Numbered from the stretch's first letter, positions 34,432-43,067 are shown. The stretch is DNA of 64,000 nt from an uncultured Flavobacteriales bacterium (GCA_913054135.1 CAJXJK010000017.1:56058-120057), one strand, 5' to 3'. The notes: generated by a model from the letters alone, not told the origin. Translations and numbers: made by a program.

Positions 34432-35237
34432 TGACCCTAAGAAAACATATTACATTATTCGTTTTGATAACGATTACGATTTTACTGGGATCTTGCGGAA
34501 CAGGTCGAAATGCAAATTTCACCAAACAGAAATTCACAAAGCTTAAGCAATTTTCAACTTCTGATAATGCGAAGCCTGAAAGTACAGTACTTTCTTTCTC
34601 AGAAGAAACGAAAGATTCCACATCCCAAGAAACAGTTTGTGACACTATTTTCATGAAGGATGGCACTTTTATTTTAGCCACGAATGTTAGTGAAAAGAAT
34701 GACGAAATAACCTTTAGCTCTTGTCCGGATGGAGATTCTCAATACAGTGTTTTAAAATCTCTGACATTAGACACTAAAGTTTCGCCACCAACAAATGAAG
34801 CTAAAGATGAAAGTAATCCCATTCTACCATCTGGGGAACCAGGTGGGCGTAAAAACGGCAAAAAAGATCGATCACTTAGGGGTAATCAAAGAGAGTTTGA
34901 AAAACTCTCAACCAAAGAACAGAACGAGCAAAGGGTTAAGTTTAGAAAAGCAATGAATATGTCGCTCCTCTTTCTAGCTCTGGCCGCCTTAGCAATACTT
35001 CTTGGAATATTCTACGTTTGGGCTTTTCTAGGATTAATTGCACTGGTTCCGGCATTTGTAAGCGCACTGGTAGCAATTACCAATGTAAAACGAATTGATC
35101 GTACAAAACAATCTGCCTCTTTCAGACTGAGGCATTTTATAATGCAGCTAGTTGTTGCGATAGGTGTAATAGCATGTATCGCTTCTTTAACTATGTGGCT
35201 AGTTCTTCTCATCCTTTGGGGCGCAAGAGTGATTTGA
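34428..35237 (+). CDS. Lipoprotein with DTIxxxDG motif and two C-terminal TM segments
   Basis: 269 residues, ATG at 34428 overlapping the previous stop by 4 bp. Lipobox LGSC, then a region with DTIFMKDGTFILATNV, a shorter relative of the N-terminal motif of the two preceding proteins. A low-complexity, proline- and lysine-rich linker (about 120-155) follows, then two hydrophobic segments (about 185-220 and 235-265). The mix of lipobox and C-terminal TM helices is odd for one protein. I do not recognise its function. Third gene of the cluster. Confidence 0.75.
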   Translation: MMTLRKHITLFVLITITILLGSCGTGRNANFTKQKFTKLKQFSTSDNAKPESTVLSFSEETKDSTSQETVCDTIFMKDGTFILATNVSEKNDEITFSSCPDGDSQYSVLKSLTLDTKVSPPTNEAKDESNPILPSGEPGGRKNGKKDRSLRGNQREFEKLSTKEQNEQRVKFRKAMNMSLLFLALAALAILLGIFYVWAFLGLIALVPAFVSALVAITNVKRIDRTKQSASFRLRHFIMQLVVAIGVIACIASLTMWLVLLILWGARVI

Positions 35238-35251
35238 TGCTTTAAATTGGC

Positions 35252-35259
35252 TAAATTTG
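35252..35259 (+). promoter_or_regulatory. -7 box just before the nitroreductase ATG
   Basis: TAAATTTG matches TAnnTTTG exactly and ends 6 bp before the ATG at 35266. A TTTG at 35233-35236 might be a -33 element at shorter than usual spacing. Leaderless mRNA expected. Confidence 0.5.
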
Positions 35260-35265
35260 TCGCCA

Positions 35266-35862
35266 ATGAAATACAATCTTTCTGAAATATCAGATGTCAT
35301 TAAAGACAGACGTACTATTTTTCCGGAGTTTTACTCTGATAGAAAAGTTCACAGAGAACAGGTTGAAACCATACTTAACAATGCAATATGGGCGCCAAAT
35401 CATGGTTCGACTCAACCTTGGAAATTCAAAGTTTTTTTAGGAGAAGGTAAAGTGAAATTGAGTGATTTTTTATCCAATTTGTATACCGCCAAATTTACCG
35501 GGGAAGACTTTAAGCAAAAGAAATTTGAAAAACTAAAGTACCGTCCTATAAACAATGGATGTGCAATTATAGCTGTTTCACTTTCTCGTGACCCCGAAAG
35601 CAGAATACTAGAGATTGAAGAAATTGAAGCCGTAGCCTGCGCTATTCAAAACATGTATTTGACTTGCACAGCATGGGGCCTTGGAGGTTTTTGGTCTACA
35701 CCAAAATTGATCTACACCAAAGAGATGAATGATTTCTTAGAACTCAAAGGAGAAGATAAATGCTTAGGGTTATTTTACATAGGTTATCCAAAACCAGATT
35801 ATAAATGGCCTAAAGGTCATAGAAAACCAATTGAATACTTTACAGAATGGGTAGAAGAATAG
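35266..35862 (+). CDS. Nitroreductase family protein
   Basis: 198 residues from ATG at 35266. FMN-binding nitroreductase features: DRRTIFPEFY near the N-terminus, APNHGSTQPWKF (about 45-56), AVACAIQNMYLTCTAWGLGGFW, and LGLFYIGYP. Flavin-dependent NAD(P)H reductases of this family reduce nitro compounds, quinones or similar. Cytoplasmic. Overlaps the following gene by 16 bp. The substrate is not predictable. Confidence 0.92.
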   Translation: MKYNLSEISDVIKDRRTIFPEFYSDRKVHREQVETILNNAIWAPNHGSTQPWKFKVFLGEGKVKLSDFLSNLYTAKFTGEDFKQKKFEKLKYRPINNGCAIIAVSLSRDPESRILEIEEIEAVACAIQNMYLTCTAWGLGGFWSTPKLIYTKEMNDFLELKGEDKCLGLFYIGYPKPDYKWPKGHRKPIEYFTEWVEE

Positions 35863-36269
35863 GTACGTTTGGTTTAGTTAATTATAAAGACCACCCCACA
35901 AACCAACAATACAAGGTATTCAGCTTTTATTCTGAAGAAGAGGCCAACACCTTCAAACAGCAGTTAGAAGAGCAAAAAATTTGGTTTGAATACGATACAT
36001 CTGAAGTTAAAAACAGATATCCCAATTTACCTGGAGCTCAAGAATATGAAACTGTTCATTTGGTTGGAGTTAAAAAGATTCACTTTAAGAAAGCGCAGAG
36101 AGCAAATTTTATGGCATCTGCAAAACACAGAAAGCCTATAATTAAATATCGTTTTTTACGTTATGGATTACTAGCTGTCTTCTTCGGATTACTTACAATC
36201 GCCATTGTTGGATATGTAAAGAATCAACAAAAACTGAAAGAAAGAACAGAACAATTAGAAAACGAATAG
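35847..36269 (+). CDS. Single-pass membrane protein of unknown function
   Basis: 140 residues. An N-terminal soluble part with an alpha/beta look (VFSFYSEEEANTFKQQLEEQ) and one TM segment near the C-terminus (about 107-127) followed by a short charged tail. Its start lies within the nitroreductase 3' end, suggesting coupling. No family recognised. Start at 35847 is the only ATG that keeps the whole domain. Confidence 0.65.
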   Translation: MGRRIGTFGLVNYKDHPTNQQYKVFSFYSEEEANTFKQQLEEQKIWFEYDTSEVKNRYPNLPGAQEYETVHLVGVKKIHFKKAQRANFMASAKHRKPIIKYRFLRYGLLAVFFGLLTIAIVGYVKNQQKLKERTEQLENE

Positions 36270-36283
36270 GCTATATTGCTAGC

Positions 36284-37018
36284 ATGAATAAATTGAAACT
36301 CATATTAATACTCTTTGTGTCGGTCTTTACTTTGAACGCCAGCGCTCAAAAAGGATCGGCTAAATTTGGCTTTCAATACAAACCCATAATCCCTAACACA
36401 CTAATTGGTTTTTATGAGCAAGACTTCAATAAGGCTCAGTTTGAATCAACTGTTCGACAAAAGTTTGGAAATTCTGCCAGCATGCTAATCAATATCGGCC
36501 TTTCTGAACGCTTAGCCTTAGAAACCGGAATCGGATTTACACAGAGAAACTATAATTTAGATTATGCGGTTCCAGATTCAGGATTTGCTGGTGTTGGAGA
36601 TGTCAGAGTTGTGAGTTATGAGATTCCTGTGAATTTCATGGTCTTCATTCGACTTTCAGATGAGATTTATATGAACACTTCTCTTGGTCCGGCCATCACG
36701 TTCTTTCCATCAGATGTGCAAACAAGAGTTCCGATTGGTTCAAACCAACGCTTTCAACAAGAAGGTGCCTACTTGTCAAAAATCCAAGGCTCGCTCAATG
36801 CCAATGTTGGCTTTGAATATCGTACAAAAAAATCAGGAACATTCTATTTAGGAGCTTCGTATCATCTACCATTTACACCAATCATGACCTTCGCTATGTC
36901 TTACGAATACTCAACTTCGGCAAATGTTGTCTCAATTGGTAATATCAGTGGTTCTTACTTAACAGCCGACTTAAGATTCTACTTCCCTGAGAACAAAAAC
37001 AAGAAGAAAGAGAATTAA
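36284..37018 (+). CDS. Outer-membrane beta-barrel protein (PorT-like fold)
   Basis: 244 residues. Signal peptide ending NASAQ, then eight or so beta strands with aromatic girdle positions (YMNTSLGPAITFF, YLGASYHLPF, ADLRFYFP). The size and strand spacing suit OMP_b-brl_2 barrels. A Lys-rich tail (KNKKKEN) follows the last strand. Upstream gene lies 14 bp before. Specific role unknown; PorT-type T9SS proteins are one possibility. Confidence 0.78.
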   Translation: MNKLKLILILFVSVFTLNASAQKGSAKFGFQYKPIIPNTLIGFYEQDFNKAQFESTVRQKFGNSASMLINIGLSERLALETGIGFTQRNYNLDYAVPDSGFAGVGDVRVVSYEIPVNFMVFIRLSDEIYMNTSLGPAITFFPSDVQTRVPIGSNQRFQQEGAYLSKIQGSLNANVGFEYRTKKSGTFYLGASYHLPFTPIMTFAMSYEYSTSANVVSIGNISGSYLTADLRFYFPENKNKKKEN

Positions 37019-37095
37019 TATTTCTTCTGTGTGATGAAAATTCTGGCTTGCTCAGCATTCATTGCTTCGTACCAATTTTTAAGTCTGTTCACCAT
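37015..37095 (-). CDS. Possible 26-residue small protein
   Basis: A minus-strand ATG frame of 26 codons in the 140-bp gap between the barrel gene and the TPR/PD40 gene, overlapping the convergent stop by 4 bp. The peptide MVNRLKNWYEAMNAEQARIF looks protein-like and the frame stays open upstream for 16 more codons. There is no visible promoter. It may be real or chance. Confidence 0.2.
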   Translation of the reverse strand: MVNRLKNWYEAMNAEQARIFITQKKY

Positions 37096-37158
37096 TTTCG
37101 CAACTTGAATTGATTTTTTGCGTATTTTGAATAGATACTACCTTACAATTAAAACTTA

Positions 37159-39540
37159 ATGTTCAAACTGCGTCATTTCATATTGTTACTTAGTCTAATA
37201 GGATTTTTAATTCAAGGATCCAATTCTTTTGCTCAAGGAAGTAAGTTGCACGCTAAGGGCGAAGCCTTCATAAACAAAGAAGATTTTGATAAGGCGAGAG
37301 AGTATCTTCAAAACCTTGATGAAGAAACTAAGGAAAATGATCCTCTTTACAACTACTACATGGGTATGGTGTATTTCTATACGCCCGAACTAAAAATTGA
37401 TGCCTTAGATTATCTTCAAGAATATGCTAACTCTGCTGATTCGGCACAGATTGAATATTATGGACATCATCACATCTATTACCTCTTGGCCAAAATGTAT
37501 CATTTAAAATATCGTTTTGATGATGCCATTCCGGTATATGAAACCTTTATTAGAAAAGTCAATAATTCGCCTAACTTGCCTGAAGAAGGTAAGTCAGAGA
37601 TAACCAAGCAAGCAAAGAGAGATATCGATCATTGTAAATTTGCGAAGATCGCTATCAAAAATCCTCGAAACGTAGTTATAGAAAGTTTAGGAGACTCTAT
37701 TAATACTAAATATCCCGAATATGCTTCGGTAGTTTCGCAGGATGAAAAGCAATTGATATTTACTTCAAGAAGACCAGATACCAAAGGAGGCAAACTTGCT
37801 AAAGAAGGCGGTGGGTTTTATGAAGACATTTACAAGGCCGATTTATCAAAAGGAAGCCTTTTTGAAAGACATACAAGAATGTCTGATTCTACAAGAAGTT
37901 CATATTTCAATTTGGTCACTGATTTTGAATATACCGACCTGCACCAAATGAGTGACGAAGTGAATTCAAAAGATCATGATGGTTCTATTCAACTTGATAA
38001 GAATGACAAGATTCTTTATTTCTACCATGATGCTGACATTTGGCAAATAGATACAAAATCAGAAGAGACAGCTGTAGCCGAAAAAATGGGTGTGCATGTA
38101 AACTCTGACTATCACGAACCTTCTATCTTTTTTAGTTATGATGGTAAGAGATTGTTTATTGTATCTAACCGTCCTGGCGGTTATGGAGGCTTGGATATTT
38201 ATGTCTCAGAGAGTATTGGTGAAGACGAATGGAGCGAACCAAAAAATATGGGGCCTTCAATCAACACAGAATTTGATGAAGACGCACCTTATCTTGATCC
38301 GGATGAGAAGACGCTTTACTTTGCATCTAAAGGACACTCAAGTATTGGTGATTTCGATATTTTCAGATCTGTTCAAGAGGATACAACATGGTCAGCCCCC
38401 GTTAATTTAGGATTCCCGGTAAACACTCCTGCTGATGATATATATTTTACAATGACCGAGAGATACAACAGAGGTTACTATGCTTCTGCTGATTTGAACG
38501 GAAAGGGAGATATGGACCTTTATAGAATCACTTTCTCTGATGAACGTGACCCAGTTGCAGAATTAATTGGTCTTATCAAAAAAGGAAATGAGTTTGTGCC
38601 AGCAAAGTCAAAGATTACTTTGATGTCGGTAGATGGAGAAGATTTATTTACAGATGAAACAAATGAATCAGAAGGTGATTATTTCATGCTATTAGGACAT
38701 GGTAAAGAGTATAAAATGTTGGTTGAAACTGAAGAGTTTGCGCCATACGAAAGAACATTTATAATTCCTGAACAAGAAGAATACTTTCAACTATATCAAG
38801 AAGTTCATCATGTACATCTAATGAATGTTGACGGTGACGTTATCGGACAACAGATTACGGTATTTAATGCATTCGGAGAACCTGACACCACTACTACAAT
38901 GTACTCAGACGAAACAATGAGTGAAATTCAAAAAATTAAGGATGATCAGGAGCTAGATGGCAGAGTAAAAGCTCTAAAAGAAATCAGGTTTTACATCACG
39001 GCAGATTCGTTAAGAAGATTGATGGCCGAAGACCCTACTTTAGAGTATGATGTTGGTGAAGACGTAAATGTCTATTTCTTGAAAGATGAAGCTGCTGACA
39101 AATTTAAGTTTGGTTCTTATGAATTGTATGATGGATCATTACTAAGAAAAGATTTCTTAAATGAAGATGACCTCACGATTGACTCAGACTCTATTGACAT
39201 AGCTGACCCAATTGAAACTCCTGAAGGAACCACTGCCGCAGAATCAATTGGAGGTTTGTTTTTCACTGTTCAAATTGGAGTTTACTCAAGAGATGTACCT
39301 CACTCAGTTCTATTTAATTTAGATCCTTTAGTGACCAAGAAAACAACTAACGAAAAGTTCAGGTATTCTACCGGAACATACAAATCAATTGCAGAAGCTG
39401 TTGTGCGAAAAGATAAGATTGTGGCAATTGGAGTAACAGATGCTTTTGTTACGGCTTACTATCAAGGAGAAAGAATCACAATTGCAAAAGCTCAAGAATT
39501 AATAAATGACGGAGTTCAAGTGACAGGTGGTTGGAAATAA
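37159..39540 (+). CDS. Large TPR and PD40 propeller envelope protein
   Basis: 793 residues. Signal peptide ending SFAQG, TPR helices (about 25-160), a six- to seven-bladed PD40 beta-propeller (about 170-480, with SYDGKRLFIVSNRPGGYGG and DEKTLYFASKG), a carboxypeptidase-like beta domain (about 480-560), an acidic region, and a C-terminal SPOR-like domain (about 700-785, FFTVQIGVYS). It shares layout with the PorE-like protein at 28311 but lacks an OmpA domain. Periplasmic or outer-membrane-associated; function unknown, possibly in gliding or T9SS. Confidence 0.82.
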   Translation: MFKLRHFILLLSLIGFLIQGSNSFAQGSKLHAKGEAFINKEDFDKAREYLQNLDEETKENDPLYNYYMGMVYFYTPELKIDALDYLQEYANSADSAQIEYYGHHHIYYLLAKMYHLKYRFDDAIPVYETFIRKVNNSPNLPEEGKSEITKQAKRDIDHCKFAKIAIKNPRNVVIESLGDSINTKYPEYASVVSQDEKQLIFTSRRPDTKGGKLAKEGGGFYEDIYKADLSKGSLFERHTRMSDSTRSSYFNLVTDFEYTDLHQMSDEVNSKDHDGSIQLDKNDKILYFYHDADIWQIDTKSEETAVAEKMGVHVNSDYHEPSIFFSYDGKRLFIVSNRPGGYGGLDIYVSESIGEDEWSEPKNMGPSINTEFDEDAPYLDPDEKTLYFASKGHSSIGDFDIFRSVQEDTTWSAPVNLGFPVNTPADDIYFTMTERYNRGYYASADLNGKGDMDLYRITFSDERDPVAELIGLIKKGNEFVPAKSKITLMSVDGEDLFTDETNESEGDYFMLLGHGKEYKMLVETEEFAPYERTFIIPEQEEYFQLYQEVHHVHLMNVDGDVIGQQITVFNAFGEPDTTTTMYSDETMSEIQKIKDDQELDGRVKALKEIRFYITADSLRRLMAEDPTLEYDVGEDVNVYFLKDEAADKFKFGSYELYDGSLLRKDFLNEDDLTIDSDSIDIADPIETPEGTTAAESIGGLFFTVQIGVYSRDVPHSVLFNLDPLVTKKTTNEKFRYSTGTYKSIAEAVVRKDKIVAIGVTDAFVTAYYQGERITIAKAQELINDGVQVTGGWK

Positions 39541-39547
39541 CAATTAT

Positions 39548-40009
39548 CTATTGTTTGGCCTCCCACTTTGCTAACATCCCGTTGGTCTGTGCATTTAGTT
39601 TTCTCTTAAAGAATTTTGTTCTGCCAATCAAAACTCCTTTAAATCCCATGGCTTGCTTTGCCCATGTTTTCACATTAAAATCATCTCTGTGATCGATAAT
39701 AAGTCCGTCTTTTAATTTGAATTTCGCCTCTATTTTGTTGTGAACTTTTCTATTTGCTTTTGAAAAATTATAAAAAGCCTCCCAAGAAGCTGATCCTTTC
39801 TCTGCATCACTTTTAACATTTGAAAAGTTGACCATAAATTCTTTACCTTTTTGACTTTCAAGAAGCATTCTCCACATATTGCCGGCATGAATTCCCTTTA
39901 ATTCACCAAATGCCGGATCTTCAAATACAACCTCTTCATGATAACATGCTGCCATGCCTTCGGCGTCCAAATCCTTAAAAGCAGTATAAAACTTTTCAAT
40001 TACGTTCAT
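39548..40009 (-). CDS. NTF2-like/SnoaL-fold protein
   Basis: 153 residues. NVIEKFYTAFKDLDAEGMAACYHEEVVFEDPAFGELKG is the typical opening of nuclear transport factor 2-like (SnoaL-fold) proteins, with the cone-shaped beta sheet to follow (HNKIEAKFKLKDGLIIDHRDDF). Some family members are isomerases or dehydratases; no catalytic residues are evident. Last gene of a tight minus-strand operon. Its stop and the convergent stop lie in a weak AACAAT/ATTGTT hairpin. Confidence 0.8.
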   Translation of the reverse strand: MNVIEKFYTAFKDLDAEGMAACYHEEVVFEDPAFGELKGIHAGNMWRMLLESQKGKEFMVNFSNVKSDAEKGSASWEAFYNFSKANRKVHNKIEAKFKLKDGLIIDHRDDFNVKTWAKQAMGFKGVLIGRTKFFKRKLNAQTNGMLAKWEAKQ

Positions 40010-40010
40010 C

Positions 40011-40367
40011 TTACAAATCTAGTTGATAATGTTCTTTGAGTAAGCCTTTGAAGTCATTCATTAATCTCGGATTTCGGTTCATAAAACTTTCGAAGGTTTC
40101 ATAAGTGTCAAGTGAATTTAACTTGGCGACTAATTTCACTGCAGCCACAGTTAATTCAAGATTAAAGATATCTGAAGCTCCTAGGTGCTTAGTATATTTC
40201 AATAAGAGTACAGTGACATTTTGAATTGCGAGCGCCTCTACTCCATTTGTTACCTGAAGCCACGCGAGTCTCAAATGTGCTTCATGATTAAATAGCTCTT
40301 CGGCTAAGGTACAATCTTGAAATGCCTTTAAGAATTCTTGATCTGAATATTCGCTATGTGACTTCAT
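40011..40367 (-). CDS. Small conserved helical protein of unknown function
   Basis: 118 residues, all-helical, cytoplasmic. Contains FNHEAHLRLAWL and a C-terminal RNPRLMNDFKGLLKEH. Similar short proteins occur in various bacteria without a clear function. Its ATG overlaps the stop of a 26-codon frame (TAATG), indicating translational coupling to that small gene. The next gene follows its stop with a 1-bp gap. Confidence 0.7.
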   Translation of the reverse strand: MKSHSEYSDQEFLKAFQDCTLAEELFNHEAHLRLAWLQVTNGVEALAIQNVTVLLLKYTKHLGASDIFNLELTVAAVKLVAKLNSLDTYETFESFMNRNPRLMNDFKGLLKEHYQLDL

Positions 40368-40447
40368 TAGTTCTTCATTTCATCTATTGTGAAGAATAAT
40401 CGCAGTTCATTGTCACTAAGTGGCGTAAACAATTTTGCTGCTTTCAT
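40367..40447 (-). CDS. Probable 26-residue small protein, translationally coupled
   Basis: MKAAKLFTPLSDNELRLFFT... is a 26-residue ATG-started frame that fills the gap between two tightly spaced minus-strand genes. It begins 5 bp after the upstream gene ends and its stop overlaps the downstream start as TAATG. This precise spacing is unlikely for a random frame, and the composition is protein-like. No function can be assigned. Confidence 0.5.
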   Translation of the reverse strand: MKAAKLFTPLSDNELRLFFTIDEMKN

Positions 40448-40452
40448 CTAAC

Positions 40453-41193
40453 TTATTTAGCTGTCAATATTTCTTTTGATGACTTTCCGTTCAAGCGGGC
40501 AACAACAAATGCCATAATAGGATCAATCTCTTCACTTTTAATTAACCACGAAGCGCCAAAGGCTATAAGTGCAACAGTCTCTGCCCAAAAAGTATCGTGA
40601 TATCCAAGAGGTTCATCCAAAATAAACATGTCAAATACTAAGAACAAAATGCATAGCCATACGATCACCCCGCACCAAACGAAGGCAATTTTCTTTTGTC
40701 GTTTATACCTCTTGTCTGTATTGATTCGTGTGAATTTAAAAATTGAGGTTCCGCCCATAATGATCAAAAATCCACCTGCACAAACAAAATGCATTGTAGT
40801 CACCCAACTATCTATGGGCTGAGCGTTAGCAGCATTGCATTGAAAACCACAATAGGTATTATCACAACAGGTAGTTGGAAAGAATGCAGTTAAAATTGCC
40901 AGTGCGCCTCCAATATTAGTCATCAAATTATCTGAGACGTATTCATCATTCTTCTTTTTGTAGCCTCTGTATGCAAACAAATACAATCCAAAAGCGCATA
41001 GCACTCCTGTAAAATAAACCGTCATTGTTGAATAATAGTAATGACTGATTGAAGGAGCAAGTGTAGGTTCACCTAAGGCCCATGCACCAGCCCAAAGAAT
41101 TAAGGGAAGTGTTACCCCAAGCAGACCAAGCCACATTCTGAGGGTGTAATGGGAGACTTGAAATGATGTACTTAAGAAGCGTTTTTCTTGCAT
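40453..41193 (-). CDS. Polytopic membrane protein of unknown function
   Basis: 246 residues with about six TM segments. A cysteine-rich loop (TTCCDNTYCGFQCN, about 112-125) between TM3 and TM4 is notable and could be disulfide-bonded on the periplasmic side or bind a metal. The HYYYST sequence near TM2 resembles DUF998-type proteins but I cannot confirm this. First gene of a four-gene minus-strand operon. Divergent from the paralogous pair at 41337. Confidence 0.7.
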   Translation of the reverse strand: MQEKRFLSTSFQVSHYTLRMWLGLLGVTLPLILWAGAWALGEPTLAPSISHYYYSTMTVYFTGVLCAFGLYLFAYRGYKKKNDEYVSDNLMTNIGGALAILTAFFPTTCCDNTYCGFQCNAANAQPIDSWVTTMHFVCAGGFLIIMGGTSIFKFTRINTDKRYKRQKKIAFVWCGVIVWLCILFLVFDMFILDEPLGYHDTFWAETVALIAFGASWLIKSEEIDPIMAFVVARLNGKSSKEILTAK

Positions 41194-41336
41194 AACTGTA
41201 TTTGTTTCGAATTGAAATTAATGAATTAAATCAGTTCTAGATTCGTTCACTTCTATTATTCTTTGATTCACTTTGTTATTATCAAAGATGGCCAATAATT
41301 TGAGTAGAATTCGAATCATTCTCTTATATTTAAATT

Positions 41337-41966
41337 ATGGAATATGTAATTTTAATTGGGGCACTTATAATTTTTGTTGGATTAATTGTTCTGCTTTTCA
41401 GATGGGTGATTGGCATGAACAAGAGAAAGGTGATATTGCACACTGCCTTCGCCGAAAAACATGGCTTTAGCATTGAAACCTCAAAATACCTGACTGCCAA
41501 ATTGAATACTATGGTTGGTCAAAAAGACGGAATCAATATAACAATTGACGAGAGAATGGTGGGGTCAGGTAAAAACCAACATGTAGTTACCACTCTAACT
41601 TTAACTCCTACCTCTTTTGACTTTGATTTTAAAATTGGAAAAGAACATATCTTTTCAAAAATGGGAAAAGGTTTAGGATTTAAAGATGTTGAAATCGGAG
41701 ATGAAAAATTTGACAAACGCTTTTTATTGAAATCAAAAGATCCCGATAAATTGAAAATGTTGGTTGACTATAATATTCAGGCAGATTTGAAAGCAATTGA
41801 TGCAGACTTGAAAGCAAGCATATATGGAAACGGAAACATAATGACCTATGCCTTGTCTCAGCCAATGATGAAACAAAAACAGCTTGATTCATTTGAAAAA
41901 GTGATGGAACTAATGTTGAAATTGGTGACTAAAAAAAATGGACGTAGAGAGACTACGAATTATTAG
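41337..41966 (+). CDS. Single-TM protein, first of a diverged tandem pair
   Basis: 209 residues with one N-terminal TM segment (about 3-25). The soluble part matches the next protein in pattern: HGFSIETSK, then DFDFKIGKEHIFSKMGKGLGFKDVEIGDEKFDKRFLLKSKD, and a C-terminal stretch of helices. The shared segments suggest an old duplication. No catalytic motif. A TATATTTA box (one change from consensus) ends 4 bp before the ATG. Function unknown. Confidence 0.72.
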   Translation: MEYVILIGALIIFVGLIVLLFRWVIGMNKRKVILHTAFAEKHGFSIETSKYLTAKLNTMVGQKDGINITIDERMVGSGKNQHVVTTLTLTPTSFDFDFKIGKEHIFSKMGKGLGFKDVEIGDEKFDKRFLLKSKDPDKLKMLVDYNIQADLKAIDADLKASIYGNGNIMTYALSQPMMKQKQLDSFEKVMELMLKLVTKKNGRRETTNY

Positions 41967-41968
41967 GG

Positions 41969-42646
41969 ATGATTCTATTAAAACTTGACCCCACCGTACA
42001 CTACACCATACTTGCAGTCTTCGTTATTTTTGGAGCCGTTTTAGTTTTTTTCGTGATTCGAGGCATGCTAAAAAAAACTCCTGAATTTGATAAAAAGGGG
42101 TGGCATGAAGCACTTTCAAACTTCGCTCAAAAATGGGGATTAACCTATGATGGAAATCCCACTCAATTCAATCGATTTGAAAATTTATCTGGAAAAATTC
42201 AAGATCATGATTTTGGAATTAAAGTTACTGAACACCAACATGAAGACGAAGATGGTCACGTTACTTACTCTTATCATACCGTTTTCAAAGTGAAAGCAAT
42301 TGAACATAAGGTCAACTTTGAAATAAAAACCGAGAACTTCTTTGATAGAATTGCGCAAAAATTAGGTAAAGATGATATTGAATTTGACAGAGATGATTTG
42401 GATAAAAAATTCAAGTTTAAATCAGACTACGAAGCGGAATTCAGAAAATACTTTAATGTCGACCTTCAAGACAAACTGATAGCCATCCAGCCTCTCATTA
42501 GAGGGTTAATTGCGCATCACATGAATTATATTGAATACAGTTTTGGATTCAAAATCACAAATACTAAAGAGTTAGCGGATTTTGATATGGTATTGGAATT
42601 TTTGATGATGCTATCTAGAACTGAAATCAAAAACACTTCTTACTGA
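41969..42646 (+). CDS. Single-TM protein, second of a diverged tandem pair
   Basis: 225 residues with one N-terminal TM segment (about 10-33). The later part has KIQDHDFGIKV, FDRIAQKLGKDDIEFDRDDLDKKFKFKSD and MVLEFLMMLS, aligning with corresponding segments of the gene 2 bp upstream (FSKMGKGLGFKDVEIGDEKFDKRFLLKS). The two are therefore paralogues at low identity. Cytoplasmic domain likely; function unknown. Confidence 0.72.
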   Translation: MILLKLDPTVHYTILAVFVIFGAVLVFFVIRGMLKKTPEFDKKGWHEALSNFAQKWGLTYDGNPTQFNRFENLSGKIQDHDFGIKVTEHQHEDEDGHVTYSYHTVFKVKAIEHKVNFEIKTENFFDRIAQKLGKDDIEFDRDDLDKKFKFKSDYEAEFRKYFNVDLQDKLIAIQPLIRGLIAHHMNYIEYSFGFKITNTKELADFDMVLEFLMMLSRTEIKNTSY

Positions 42647-42687
42647 GGAAAATCTTCAAGCTCATTAAGATGAATTATTTTACTCAT

Positions 42688-43023
42688 TTAGATCTCTATT
42701 AAAGTTGATGTTCCTTTTCCCTCTCCACCACTGAGCCATTCCCATTCTTCGTGCAGTTTGATTTTACCATTTGGCATAATTTCAGGTCTTGACTTACACC
42801 TACCTGTTCTTAAATCGCCCTGTTTGTTCATTTGATGATAGCGCATTTCAATTATGCCATTATCGTCTACCAAAGCTATTAAATGACCTTTTATAATGTC
42901 AGCCCCTGAATAATCAGATGATAGTATTTTTCCTTCTTGACGATAATGAAAAACCATCTCTTCATCCACTTCTCCATTTTGAGAATTGTTGGCCACCTTA
43001 AACTTTTTATCGTGATAATTCAT
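42688..43023 (-). CDS. Small conserved protein, N-acetylglutamate synthase-like annotation in relatives
   Basis: 111 residues with a beta-strand rich pattern (FHYRQEGKILSSDYSGADIIKGHLIALVDDNG, HEEWEWLSGG). Proteins of this type in Bacteroidota carry misleading acetyltransferase names, but no acetyl-CoA motif is visible. Cytoplasmic. It lies between the paralogous pair and a membrane-protein gene, on the opposite strand to the former. Function unknown. Confidence 0.65.
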   Translation of the reverse strand: MNYHDKKFKVANNSQNGEVDEEMVFHYRQEGKILSSDYSGADIIKGHLIALVDDNGIIEMRYHQMNKQGDLRTGRCKSRPEIMPNGKIKLHEEWEWLSGGEGKGTSTLIEI

Positions 43024-43067
43024 ACGCCAATTAAGATAAGGTTTTTATTTTTTCTGGGTAGAGGGCA

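Noticed and set aside
34385..34681. Minus-strand frame opposite the lipoprotein gene
   Set aside because: It is antisense to a well supported reading frame with a signal peptide and 4-bp coupling.
39539..39555. Bidirectional terminator at the convergent stops
   Set aside because: The 6-bp AACAAT/ATTGTT stem is AT-rich and lacks a T tract, so it is too weak to call.
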